From the NCBI GenBank assembly GCA_902766545.1, contig CACXEC010000045.1, positions 1 to 33,125 on the forward strand: a DNA stretch of 33,125 nt, read 5' to 3'. The notes beneath the pieces are model-generated. The model worked only from the letters and a program-made list of their open reading frames with translations, had not been told where the DNA came from and searched no databases. Each line of letters starts with the position of its first letter. The first letter of the stretch is position 1. The stretch is from an uncultured Erysipelotrichaceae bacterium. Its GTDB lineage: Bacteria; Bacillota_I; Bacilli_A; RF39; UBA660. The position numbers and the translations under genes are program-made. Below are positions 21,717-28,857 of this stretch, piece by piece.

Positions 21717-22838
21717 ATGAGTACGTTAGCAAATAAAAAAGACGAAATAATTATGCGATTAGTTCACTATTTTGTAACTGAGGAAAATTATCAACCAATT
21801 ATTGTAAATGGTGTAAAAAATGAGATTTGGTTAGAAAACTTAGACGCTCCATATAAAGTTATAAGAATTAATTCAAATTATATTCATAATGATGATCAGT
21901 TTAAATTTGATAATTTTAAAATAAAAAATATTACTAAACAAATTAGAAAGAAAACTTTTTCTTTTAATTTAAAAACTTTAAATATTTTATTAGATTTAAA
22001 TGAGGATGTTAAGGTAACTAATAATAAAAGTATAGATAACTTTAAAGTTGATTCTCTAAAAGATGTTAGAAAAGATGATGGTTTAGCTGGCTTATTTCCT
22101 AAACTAAAAACTATGACTTTATCTACTGGTGATGAATTTGAAACAATGATTAATCTAACAACGGATATTTCTGAAAAGAATTTAAAAGATAATGAAGAAT
22201 ATGAAAAAATATTTAAACCTAAAAAAATCATTGTTACTAATGCTTTAGTTGTTATTAATGTTATAATGTTCTTTGCTTCATTTATGTATCCTAAAATGTT
22301 TGAGTATTTAGTTTTAGATCCATCATTAGTAAAATATGGAGAGTATTATAGGTTATTTACAAGTATGTTCTTACATGGAAATATTATTCATTTAGCTTCT
22401 AATATGTATGCTTTATATATTTTAGGTAATCAAATTGAGAGCTTTCTTGGTAAATATAAGTTTTTAATTATATATTTCTTTAGTGGAATGACGGCTTCTT
22501 TACTTTCTTGTTTAGCATCATTTTCATCACTTGGCGCTAGTGGAGCGATCTTTGGCTTACTAGGTGCATTATTATATTTTGGATATAATTTTAGATTATA
22601 TTTTGGTAATGTTATTTTAAGACAAATAATCCCTGTAGTTTTATTCAATCTTTTAATTGGATTTACTTTTAGTGGAATAAATAATTTGGCACATATTGGA
22701 GGACTTATTGGCGGATTATTTATTACAATGGGACTTGGTGTTAGTAGTAAAAATGAAAAACAAGGAAGAGTTAATGGATATATTGGTTCTGTTGTTTATG
22801 CTTTATTTTTGATGTATTTAGTATTTATAGCAAAATAA
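21717..22838 (+). CDS. Rhomboid-family intramembrane serine protease (YqgP/GluP-like)
   Basis: Cleaves membrane proteins inside or next to the membrane. The 373-residue product has a soluble N-terminal region of about 170 residues and a rhomboid core: HGNIIHLASNMYALYILG (220-237), the active-site GASGAIFGLLG with Ser275, and the catalytic His326 in NLAHIGGLIGG. The soluble domain places it with B. subtilis YqgP (GluP), which can also act as an adaptor for FtsH and is linked to metal transport; a TPR part as in YqgP is not evident here. The ribosome site is GCGAGGT. A terminator follows. Confidence 0.9.
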   Translation: MSTLANKKDEIIMRLVHYFVTEENYQPIIVNGVKNEIWLENLDAPYKVIRINSNYIHNDDQFKFDNFKIKNITKQIRKKTFSFNLKTLNILLDLNEDVKVTNNKSIDNFKVDSLKDVRKDDGLAGLFPKLKTMTLSTGDEFETMINLTTDISEKNLKDNEEYEKIFKPKKIIVTNALVVINVIMFFASFMYPKMFEYLVLDPSLVKYGEYYRLFTSMFLHGNIIHLASNMYALYILGNQIESFLGKYKFLIIYFFSGMTASLLSCLASFSSLGASGAIFGLLGALLYFGYNFRLYFGNVILRQIIPVVLFNLLIGFTFSGINNLAHIGGLIGGLFITMGLGVSSKNEKQGRVNGYIGSVVYALFLMYLVFIAK

Positions 22839-22866
22839 AAAGAACAAATCTTTGTTCTTTTTTTAT
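22837..22866. terminator. Bidirectional terminator between rhomboid gene and lexA
   Basis: An 11-bp stem (22837-22847 with 22852-22862) with flanking A and T runs lies between the convergent genes. Confidence 0.8.
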
Positions 22867-23492
22867 ATTTTACGATATAAGCCAATAGCTTTTCCTAGTA
22901 TTTGACAATTAGGTAGTATTATAGGTGCCATGGTGTCATTTTCAGGTTGAAGGCGAATATATCCATCTTCTTTATAGAATCTTTTTAGAGTAACTTCATT
23001 TTCTTCAGTCATAGCAACAACTATTTCTCCATTACGAGCAATTTTTTGTTTTTGAACAATAATGATGTCACCATCTAAGATTCCAGCATTAATCATACTT
23101 TCTCCCGATACTTTTAAAGTAAAAATGGTTTCTCTAGCAGGAATTAAATTAGCTGGTAAGGTAAAGAATTCATTTGGATTTTCAATGGCTTCGATGGGAC
23201 TACCTGCAGTAACTTTACCAAGTAGTGGAACTTTTACAAGTTCTTCATCTTTAGGCATAAATTCATTAATTCCATTAACTTCAATTGTTCTAAATTTAGA
23301 TTTAGTTTTAGTAATAGCACCTTTTTTTTCTAATTCCTTTAAGTGAGTATGGACAGTAGCTGGACTTGATAAATTAAGTCCTGCACATATTTCTCTTACA
23401 GCAGGTGGATATCCATGTTTTACAATGTATTTTTTAACAAAATTTAAAACTTCTGTTTGTTTTGGTGTAAGTTTATCATTTTTTATATTCAT
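22863..23492 (-). CDS. lexA: SOS repressor LexA
   Basis: Repressor of the SOS response; RecA filaments trigger its self-cleavage. The 209-residue product has a winged-helix DNA-binding domain (residues 1-70, with PPAVREICAGLNLSSPATVHTHLKEL), the Ala96-Gly97 cleavage bond in VTAGSPI, and the catalytic dyad Ser132 (GESM) and Lys170 (EVTLKRF). AGGAGGAATC precedes the ATG. It is divergent from a small membrane-protein gene, with LexA-like sites in the shared 123-bp gap, implying control of both genes. Confidence 0.96.
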   Translation of the reverse strand: MNIKNDKLTPKQTEVLNFVKKYIVKHGYPPAVREICAGLNLSSPATVHTHLKELEKKGAITKTKSKFRTIEVNGINEFMPKDEELVKVPLLGKVTAGSPIEAIENPNEFFTLPANLIPARETIFTLKVSGESMINAGILDGDIIIVQKQKIARNGEIVVAMTEENEVTLKRFYKEDGYIRLQPENDTMAPIILPNCQILGKAIGLYRKI

Positions 23493-23510
23493 ATGATTCC
23501 TCCTAAAATA

Positions 23511-23550
23511 ATATTAACATGCTAAGTGTAAAATGTCAAACAATTGTTTA
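23511..23550 (-). promoter_or_regulatory. lexA promoter with LexA-like operator
   Basis: On the minus strand TTGACA (23539-23534) and TAATAT (23516-23511) are 17 bp apart. A palindrome at 23537-23550 (CAAACAATTGTTTA) partly matches the Gram-positive LexA box CGAACNNNNGTTCG and overlaps the -35, fitting autoregulation. Confidence 0.55.
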
Positions 23551-23558
23551 AGTTTTTA

Positions 23559-23588
23559 TTGACTACGAATAAATGTTCGTGCTATGAT
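23559..23588 (+). promoter_or_regulatory. SOS-controlled promoter with LexA box
   Basis: TTGACT (23559-23564) and TATGAT (23583-23588) are 18 bp apart. Between them, CGAATAAATGTTCG (23566-23579) matches the Bacillus-type LexA box CGAACNNNNGTTCG with one mismatch in the arms. LexA bound here would block RNA polymerase. Confidence 0.8.
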
Positions 23589-23615
23589 TTAAATGTAATT
23601 GGAAGGAGTGGTTAT

Positions 23616-23753
23616 ATGTTAATGAAAATTAGTAACTATAAGGGAGTGATTATTTTTTATTTGCTCCTTATACTTTTTATGGTTCTAATATCGAGTCATA
23701 ATAAAAGTATTGATATGAATTTAAGAAGTACTAATATAATTGAAACGTATTAG
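23616..23753 (+). CDS. LexA-controlled small single-pass membrane protein (candidate SOS division inhibitor)
   Basis: A 45-residue protein with one transmembrane helix (about residues 9-26, VIIFYLLLILFMVLI) and a short polar tail of about 18 residues. The ribosome site GGAAGGAG before ATG 23616 is one of the best in the window, so it is likely translated. It lies behind a LexA box and is divergent from lexA, as yneA is in B. subtilis; YneA is an SOS division inhibitor with one membrane helix and a LysM domain. This protein has no LysM domain and is nearer in size to SidA of Caulobacter. It is not recognisably homologous to either; the role is inferred from control and location. The terminator lies inside the end of the gene. 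Confidence 0.7.
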   Translation: MLMKISNYKGVIIFYLLLILFMVLISSHNKSIDMNLRSTNIIETY

Positions 23754-23765
23754 TACTTTTTTTGT
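23726..23765 (+). terminator. Intrinsic terminator of the SOS small protein gene
   Basis: AAGTACTAAT (23726-23735) pairs perfectly with ATTAGTACTT (23749-23758), followed by a T run. The stop codon of the small gene lies in the 3' arm. Confidence 0.8.
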
Positions 23766-23776
23766 TTTCTAATTTG

Positions 23777-23785
23777 TGTTATAAT
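23777..23785 (+). promoter_or_regulatory. Extended -10 promoter of miaB
   Basis: TGTTATAAT: TATAAT at 23780-23785 with TG one base upstream, 27 bp before the miaB start and after a terminator. Confidence 0.55.
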
Positions 23786-23812
23786 TTCTTAACGTGTAGG
23801 GAAGTGATTGCT

Positions 23813-25219
23813 ATGAATTTGCCAAATATGAAAGAAGCTCAAAAGAGAAATATAACACCAACTAAATATATCTATGAAGAAAGAATAAAGTCAGACATTT
23901 TTAAGGGAAGAAAATATTCTATTAAAACATATGGTTGTCAGATGAATGTTCATGATTCTGAAGAGATTAAAGCTTTACTTGAAAGTATGGGATATATAGA
24001 ATGTGATGATTATGAAAAGTGTGATTTAGTTATTTTAAATACTTGTGCTATTAGAGAAAATGCTCATGATAAAGTTTTTGGTTTTTTAGGGCGTTTAAAA
24101 CATTTAAAGAAAACTAATAAAAACTTAATAATTGGTCTTTGTGGCTGTATGGCTCAGGAGGAACATGTAATAAATGAAATTAGGGAAAAACATCCATATA
24201 TAGATATTGTTTTCGGAACTCATAATTTAAATGAATTACCAAGCATTCTTAAAAATTATTATGGTAAACAAGATATTGAAGTTTATAGTAAAGAGGGAGA
24301 TGTTTACGAATTTGGTAATCTTTATAAAAGGGATTCTAAATATAGTGCTTGGGTAAATATTATGTATGGTTGTGATAAGTTTTGTACGTATTGTATAGTT
24401 CCTTATACTAGAGGAAAGCAAAGAAGTAGAAAGTCTATAGATATTTTAAAAGAAGTTAAGGAACTTAAAGAAGAAGGATATAAAGAGATTACTTTACTTG
24501 GTCAAAATGTTAATGCTTATGGAAAAGATTTAGATGGAGAAATTGAATTTAGTGAGCTTTTAAAAAAAGTAAGTGATATTGGTATTGAAAGAATAAGGTT
24601 TGTCACTTCACATCCATGGGATTTTACTGATCAAATGATAGATGTTATAGCCTCTAGGGATAATATTATGCCTTATATCCATTTACCACTTCAAAGTGGA
24701 TCAAGTAGAATTTTAAAATTAATGGGTAGACGTTATACTAAAGAAGAATATATGACTCTATATAATAAAATTAGAACAAAAGTAAAAGGTGCCAGTATTA
24801 CTACAGACATTATTGTAGGTTTTCCTGGTGAAACTGAGGAAGATTTTAAAGATACTTTAGATGTTGTTGATGCATGTAAATATGATGGGGCATTTACTTT
24901 TATTTTTTCACCTAGAGAAAATACTCCAGCGTCTAAAATGGAAGATACTACTTCCCTAAGTGAAAAAGAGGATAGACTTCAAAGATTGAATGAAAAAATA
25001 AATAGTTATTCAAAATTAAGTAACGAAAAAATGCTTGGAACAGTTCAAAAAGTATTAGTTACTGGTATTTCTGAAAAAGATTCTAATAAGGTTTGTGGAT
25101 ACACTGAAAACATGAAATTAGTTAATGTTGAAGCACCAAAAGACGTAATTGGGTCTATTATAAATGTAAAAATACTAGAAGCTAAAAGTTTTAGTTTAGA
25201 TGGAATTATTGAGGAATAA
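23813..25219 (+). CDS. miaB: tRNA-2-methylthio-N6-dimethylallyladenosine synthase MiaB
   Basis: Radical-SAM enzyme that adds a methylthio group to i6A37 of tRNAs. The 468-residue product has an extended N-terminus, the methylthiotransferase domain with the auxiliary-cluster Cys residues C42 (TYGCQMN), C78 (LNTCAIRENA) and C112 (CGCMAQ), the radical-SAM motif CDKFCTYC (C187, C191, C194), IIVGFPGETEEDF, and a C-terminal TRAM RNA-binding domain. ATG 23813 follows GGAAGTGAT; the earlier in-frame start lies upstream of the promoter. It is the only gene between its promoter and terminator. Confidence 0.95.
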   Translation: MNLPNMKEAQKRNITPTKYIYEERIKSDIFKGRKYSIKTYGCQMNVHDSEEIKALLESMGYIECDDYEKCDLVILNTCAIRENAHDKVFGFLGRLKHLKKTNKNLIIGLCGCMAQEEHVINEIREKHPYIDIVFGTHNLNELPSILKNYYGKQDIEVYSKEGDVYEFGNLYKRDSKYSAWVNIMYGCDKFCTYCIVPYTRGKQRSRKSIDILKEVKELKEEGYKEITLLGQNVNAYGKDLDGEIEFSELLKKVSDIGIERIRFVTSHPWDFTDQMIDVIASRDNIMPYIHLPLQSGSSRILKLMGRRYTKEEYMTLYNKIRTKVKGASITTDIIVGFPGETEEDFKDTLDVVDACKYDGAFTFIFSPRENTPASKMEDTTSLSEKEDRLQRLNEKINSYSKLSNEKMLGTVQKVLVTGISEKDSNKVCGYTENMKLVNVEAPKDVIGSIINVKILEAKSFSLDGIIEE

Positions 25220-25236
25220 TTCCTTTTATTTTTTTT
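25212..25236 (+). terminator. Short intrinsic terminator of miaB
   Basis: AGGAA (25212-25216) pairs with TTCCT (25220-25224) around the stop codon, followed by a T-rich run; short but well placed. Confidence 0.5.
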
Positions 25237-25278
25237 AAATATTTGTTATAATTAATAGATAGAATGGAGGATAATATA

Positions 25279-26187
25279 ATGAATTTAAAAGAACCAATAG
25301 TTTTAGGGCAACTAAAAAAAGAAAAATCTAGTAAGCCTATATTTGTTTTACTCGTTTTTGCGTTACTTATTGGCACTTGTTTTGGACTTCCTTCAATAAA
25401 AAAATATTTAGCAACTAATGAAAATGATTTAACTCGTTTTTATCATACTTATATTGGAAAATATTTTGATGATGATGTTGTAGTAGATAATTCTAAAAAA
25501 GAAGATAATGATAATAATAAAACTAGCTCGGATATTAAACTTATTGATGATAAAACTATTTTAGTTAAAGATAGTATAACAGTTAGTGATATAAAAATTA
25601 ATAATAATACCATAACATATAGCGTAAGTGCATCTATAAATACATATTTAGATTTGGTTAAATATTATATTGAATTATATGATGAAAATACTTCTTTAAT
25701 AGGTAGAGTTAAATTAACCGGACTTGCTAGTTCAAATAATATTACTAATACTCAAAATTTAGCGTTTAATGTTAATTCTTCTGTTTATGGTAAAGTGGTT
25801 CTATTAAATGATGATGATTATCCTGAAGTTACTATTGAAAGACTTGTGTGTAAATATAATGACAATATATATACATATAATTTTAGTGATAATAAGTTAA
25901 GGTCAATATATCATGAATATACTTTTACGAATTTAGATGATTTAAATGTTTATGTAGATTCATTAAATAATAGTAGGATAAAAAGTGCATTTATTAATAA
26001 TTTTATAAATTCTTCTTCAGCTACTACAGAAATAGATAATGGTTATCGTTTTACTGCTTATTTAGATTTAAGTCACTTAAAGATAAGTGATTTAAAAGAA
26101 TATATTGATTATAATTATTATAATTTAGATACATTATCTAAAACAGTAAAATATGAATTGGAGTCTAAAGGACTTGATTGTGCATGA
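25279..26187 (+). CDS. Single-pass membrane protein of unknown function, first gene of the scpAB unit
   Basis: A 302-residue protein with a short cytoplasmic N-terminus, one transmembrane helix (about residues 21-40), an Asp/Asn/Lys-rich linker (about 65-90), and an extracellular part of about 210 residues rich in Asn, Thr, Ile and Tyr with beta-like alternation (SITVSDIKINNNTITYSV). No catalytic motif is visible and I do not recognise the family. GGAGGAT fixes ATG 25279. Its TGA overlaps the scpA ATG (ATGA), so it is translated together with the chromosome condensin subunits, an odd pairing. TATAAT at about 25246 may be its promoter. Confidence 0.7.
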   Translation: MNLKEPIVLGQLKKEKSSKPIFVLLVFALLIGTCFGLPSIKKYLATNENDLTRFYHTYIGKYFDDDVVVDNSKKEDNDNNKTSSDIKLIDDKTILVKDSITVSDIKINNNTITYSVSASINTYLDLVKYYIELYDENTSLIGRVKLTGLASSNNITNTQNLAFNVNSSVYGKVVLLNDDDYPEVTIERLVCKYNDNIYTYNFSDNKLRSIYHEYTFTNLDDLNVYVDSLNNSRIKSAFINNFINSSSATTEIDNGYRFTAYLDLSHLKISDLKEYIDYNYYNLDTLSKTVKYELESKGLDCA

Positions 26188-26897
26188 ATGTAGAAATTGA
26201 TGATTTTAGTGGACCATTAGATTTGCTTTTACATTTAATAAAAGCTAATAAAATGGATATTTATAATATTAATATAGAAACAATCACTAAAGAATATATT
26301 AATTATATAAATAGTAATAAAGCCCTTACAATAGATGCTTGTAGTGAATATTTAGTAATGGCTTCAGAGCTTGTTCATTTAAAAAGTAAATTACTTTTAA
26401 ACAACCAAAGCAAAGATGAAGATGAGGAAGAATATTCTATTAATTCAGAAGAAGAATTACAAAGAAGACTTTTAGAATATCAAAAGTATAAAGAGTTAAC
26501 GGAGGATTTTAAACAGCTTGAGCTTAAAAGAAGTACTGTGTATACAAAAGTTAGTAGCAATTTACGTGATTATAGTGATGGAATAAGTTTAAATTCTGAT
26601 GTTACTCTAAATGATTTACTTAATGCATTTGAGGACTTTTTAAAAAGAAAAAAAATGCATGAACCATTAAATACAAGAGTTACTAAAAAAGAACTTAGTG
26701 TTGAAGATAGAATAGTATCTATTCGTAAGATTGTTAAAACGAAAGGAAAGTTAAACTTTTTAGATTTATTTGAAGAAGTATCTAAGCCTTATGTTATTGT
26801 AACTTTTTTAAGCATTTTAAATATGACTAAAGATCGGGAAATTATTATTACTCAAGATAAGAATTTTGGGCAAATATATATAGAAGGATGTAATTAA
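26184..26897 (+). CDS. scpA: Segregation and condensation protein A
   Basis: Kleisin subunit of the SMC-ScpAB condensin that organises and separates chromosomes. The 237-residue product has the N-terminal kleisin motif DDFSGPLDLLLHLIKANKMD, the YLVMASELVHLKSKLLL helix, a charged middle with EEEEL-type repeats, and a C-terminal winged helix (VSIRKIVK, FLDLFEEV, VVTFLSILNM). The ATG overlaps the stop of the preceding gene by four bases; AAAGGA lies a little far upstream. scpB follows after one base, the standard pair. Confidence 0.93.
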   Translation: MNVEIDDFSGPLDLLLHLIKANKMDIYNINIETITKEYINYINSNKALTIDACSEYLVMASELVHLKSKLLLNNQSKDEDEEEYSINSEEELQRRLLEYQKYKELTEDFKQLELKRSTVYTKVSSNLRDYSDGISLNSDVTLNDLLNAFEDFLKRKKMHEPLNTRVTKKELSVEDRIVSIRKIVKTKGKLNFLDLFEEVSKPYVIVTFLSILNMTKDREIIITQDKNFGQIYIEGCN

Positions 26898-26898
26898 G

Positions 26899-27456
26899 AT
26901 GAAATATTTAGGGATTTTGGAAGGTTTACTATTCGTAGTTGGTGATGAGGGATTATCTTTAGAATCAATTTGCAAAATAATGGATATTACGGAAACAGAA
27001 GCAAAAGATATACTTACAAAATTAAAAGAAAAGTATGAGAGTGATGATTCTGGTCTTAGAGTAAGTTTTTTAGGTAATGCCTTTAAGTTAACAACTAAAC
27101 CTGAACATAAAGAATATTATAAGAAATTGTTGGATGAACCTGAAAATACTTCTTTAGGTTCATCAGCTTTAGAGGTTTTAGCTATTATTGCTTATAATGG
27201 TCCGATTACAAGAGCTGAAATAGACGAAATAAGAGGGTTATCATCTACTTATACGATGAGAAAATTGCTTGCACAAGATTTAATTAAAGTTTCAGGTAAA
27301 TCTGATCTACCAGGAAAACCTAATTTATATGTAACGACTAAATATTTTTTAGATTATTTTGGACTTGCTACTATAGATGATTTACCAAAGGTTGAAAATT
27401 TAGAAGAATCAGAAGATAATGATTTATACAATACTATTTATAAAGAAAATGAGTAG
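26899..27456 (+). CDS. scpB: Segregation and condensation protein B
   Basis: Winged-helix partner that binds ScpA as a dimer in the SMC complex. The 185-residue product has two winged-helix domains, the first opening ILEGLLFVVGDEGLSLESI and the second with SALEVLAIIAYNGPITRAEIDEIRG, a signature of the family, followed by LPGKPNLYVTT. The C-terminal tail is acidic. It starts two bases after scpA with AAGGATG as ribosome site, and is the last gene before the tRNA. Confidence 0.95.
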   Translation: MKYLGILEGLLFVVGDEGLSLESICKIMDITETEAKDILTKLKEKYESDDSGLRVSFLGNAFKLTTKPEHKEYYKKLLDEPENTSLGSSALEVLAIIAYNGPITRAEIDEIRGLSSTYTMRKLLAQDLIKVSGKSDLPGKPNLYVTTKYFLDYFGLATIDDLPKVENLEESEDNDLYNTIYKENE

Positions 27457-27472
27457 ATTTATATTAAAAATA

Positions 27473-27481
27473 TGATATAAT
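27473..27481 (+). promoter_or_regulatory. Extended -10 promoter of tRNA-Leu
   Basis: TGATATAAT, with TATAAT at 27476-27481, predicts a start near 27488, two bases before the mature tRNA. Confidence 0.6.
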
Positions 27482-27489
27482 CTATTTAT

Positions 27490-27576
27490 GCCCATGTGGT
27501 GGAATTGGTAGACGCGTTGGACTCAAAATCCAATGATAGCAATATCGTGAGGGTCCGAGTCCCTCCATGGGCACCA
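27490..27576 (+). tRNA. tRNA-Leu (anticodon CAA), CCA encoded
   Basis: Acceptor GCCCATG (27490-27496) pairs with CATGGGC (27566-27572), followed by the discriminator A and an encoded CCA. The anticodon stem TTGGA/TCCAA holds the loop CTCAAAA, anticodon CAA, reading UUG. A long variable arm and the T arm GAGGGTCCGAGTCCCTC are as expected for tRNA-Leu. Confidence 0.96.
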
Positions 27577-27615
27577 GAGACGGATCTGTTCGAACTATTC
27601 GAGCATTAAATAATG

Positions 27616-27638
27616 AGAACTTGTAAGAAGTTCTTTTT
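27616..27638 (+). terminator. Terminator after tRNA-Leu
   Basis: AGAACTT (27616-27622) pairs with AAGTTCT (27628-27634) around GTAAG, followed by T residues. Confidence 0.75.
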
Positions 27639-28028
27639 ATTATGATATATCAATGAAACATGCATACAAAAAAAGAGGAACGTTCAATATCGCAAGTGGT
27701 CGCTTCAATATAAATTGTGTTGACACTCTATCAGTGCTGAAGAGTGTCTATTTTTTTATTACTAATACCAATTAGGTAAGAAGTGATAAAATGATGCAGA
27801 TGTATCTATTTCAGAGTAACATACTTCTGTATTGGTTTTACTAATAGGTGTGTGCAATGGGAATAATCCCTTTAGAAATCCTAAAACATAATTAAGGAGG
27901 AACTTATTTTTCAAATAATAATTAATTGTAATCGATTCTATATTTTTAAAATTCTTATGAGTTAGCAATTAATCAATGTTTTATGTTATAATTATAGTTG
28001 AAAGAAAACTTTATTTGAGGTTGATTAT
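27639..28028. other. Gene-poor stretch after tRNA-Leu
   Basis: About 390 bases without a convincing gene. It holds the orphan terminator at 27722-27757, a palindrome GAACGTTC near 27680, and a minus-strand open frame (27762-27968, TTG start, no ribosome site) ending DTSASFYHFLPNWY. The frame could be the end of a decayed gene; I do not recognise it. TATAAT near 27985 may serve the NTPase gene that follows. Confidence 0.5.
27722..27757 (+). terminator. Second terminator in the gap after tRNA-Leu
   Basis: GACACTCT (27722-27729) pairs with AGAGTGTC (27741-27748), with an 11-base loop, followed by a T run. No gene lies directly before it, so it may be the remains of a lost gene. Confidence 0.7.
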
Positions 28029-28661
28029 ATGCAATTACTATATGCTACTAAAAACAATTCAAAAATTTACAATATGAAAAGGCGTTTAAAAGGGATGCCT
28101 ATTGAATTATTAACACCTAATGATATCAATGTAAAAATAGAAGTTACTGAAGATGGTAAAACACCTAGTGAAAATGCTCTGAAAAAGGCTAAAGCATATT
28201 ACGAAAAAACAAATATAGCCACTATTGCTGCTGATTCAGGTCTATATATTTCAGGTTTACCTAAAAATAAGCAACCTGGGTTATATGTTAGAAGAGTTAA
28301 TGGTAAAGAATTAACAGACGATGAAATGATAGATTATTATTCTAATCTAATGAAAACAATAGGAGGTTCTGGAGATGCATATTATATAACAGGACTAGCA
28401 TTAGTAACTGAACATGGTTCTTTTACAATAGATATCGAAGAAGACCATTTTATACTAACTGAAAAGAGAGATGCAAAGCATAATCATAGAGGTAACCCAT
28501 TAGATGTTATTACAATAGATCCTGTTTGTAAAAATTATTATTCTGAAATGACTGATGAAGATTTTAAAAATATGGGATATAAATTTGAAAAAGAATGTTT
28601 AGATTTTATACAAAAAAACTTTATTGATTATGAATATAATGCTATAATTCCTCAAAAATAG
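28029..28661 (+). CDS. Divergent HAM1/RdgB-like non-canonical purine NTP pyrophosphatase
   Basis: RdgB-type enzymes hydrolyse dITP, XTP and similar to monophosphates and keep them out of nucleic acids. The 210-residue product has the family opening LLYATKNNSKIYNMKRRL, the EDGKTPSENALKKAKAYYE motif, and AADSGLYISGLP with PGLYVRRVNGKEL, all in order. The C-terminal part differs from standard RdgB: the GFGYDPIF and SHR regions are replaced by HNHRGNPLDVITIDP. It may therefore be a distinct subgroup with a changed substrate. It stands alone between two gene-poor gaps downstream of a tRNA, so it may be an acquired gene. Ribosome site TGAGGTTG. Confidence 0.75.
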   Translation: MQLLYATKNNSKIYNMKRRLKGMPIELLTPNDINVKIEVTEDGKTPSENALKKAKAYYEKTNIATIAADSGLYISGLPKNKQPGLYVRRVNGKELTDDEMIDYYSNLMKTIGGSGDAYYITGLALVTEHGSFTIDIEEDHFILTEKRDAKHNHRGNPLDVITIDPVCKNYYSEMTDEDFKNMGYKFEKECLDFIQKNFIDYEYNAIIPQK

Positions 28662-28801
28662 TTATTAATTATTTGACTAGAATATAGAAATGTATTTGAT
28701 AATTATAGTTTTTATGGTACCCATTACAAATGATAAGTAATTTTATATCATTCACACTTGTGAAAAGTCTAGATATCTACAACACTCGCACTATTAATAT
28801 T

Positions 28802-28820
28802 AGGCAATATTGCCTTTTTT
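28802..28820 (+). terminator. Short possible terminator before the ABC transporter
   Basis: AGGCAATATTGCCT (28802-28815) is a perfect palindrome, a 5-bp stem with a 4-base loop, followed by T residues. It is small, and may end the NTPase transcript. Confidence 0.45.
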
Positions 28821-28857
28821 GGGGTTATTTTGTAAAATATCTGAAGTGGTGATTTTT

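Noticed and set aside
21896..22648. Minus-strand open frames antisense to the rhomboid gene
   Set aside because: Shadows of a well-supported protease gene.
27676..27690. GAACGTTC as a LexA site
   Set aside because: Lacks the four-base spacer of the Gram-positive LexA box and has no adjacent gene start.
27762..27968. Minus-strand open frame of 68 codons as a real gene
   Set aside because: TTG start without ribosome site and no recognised family; kept only as a possible remnant.
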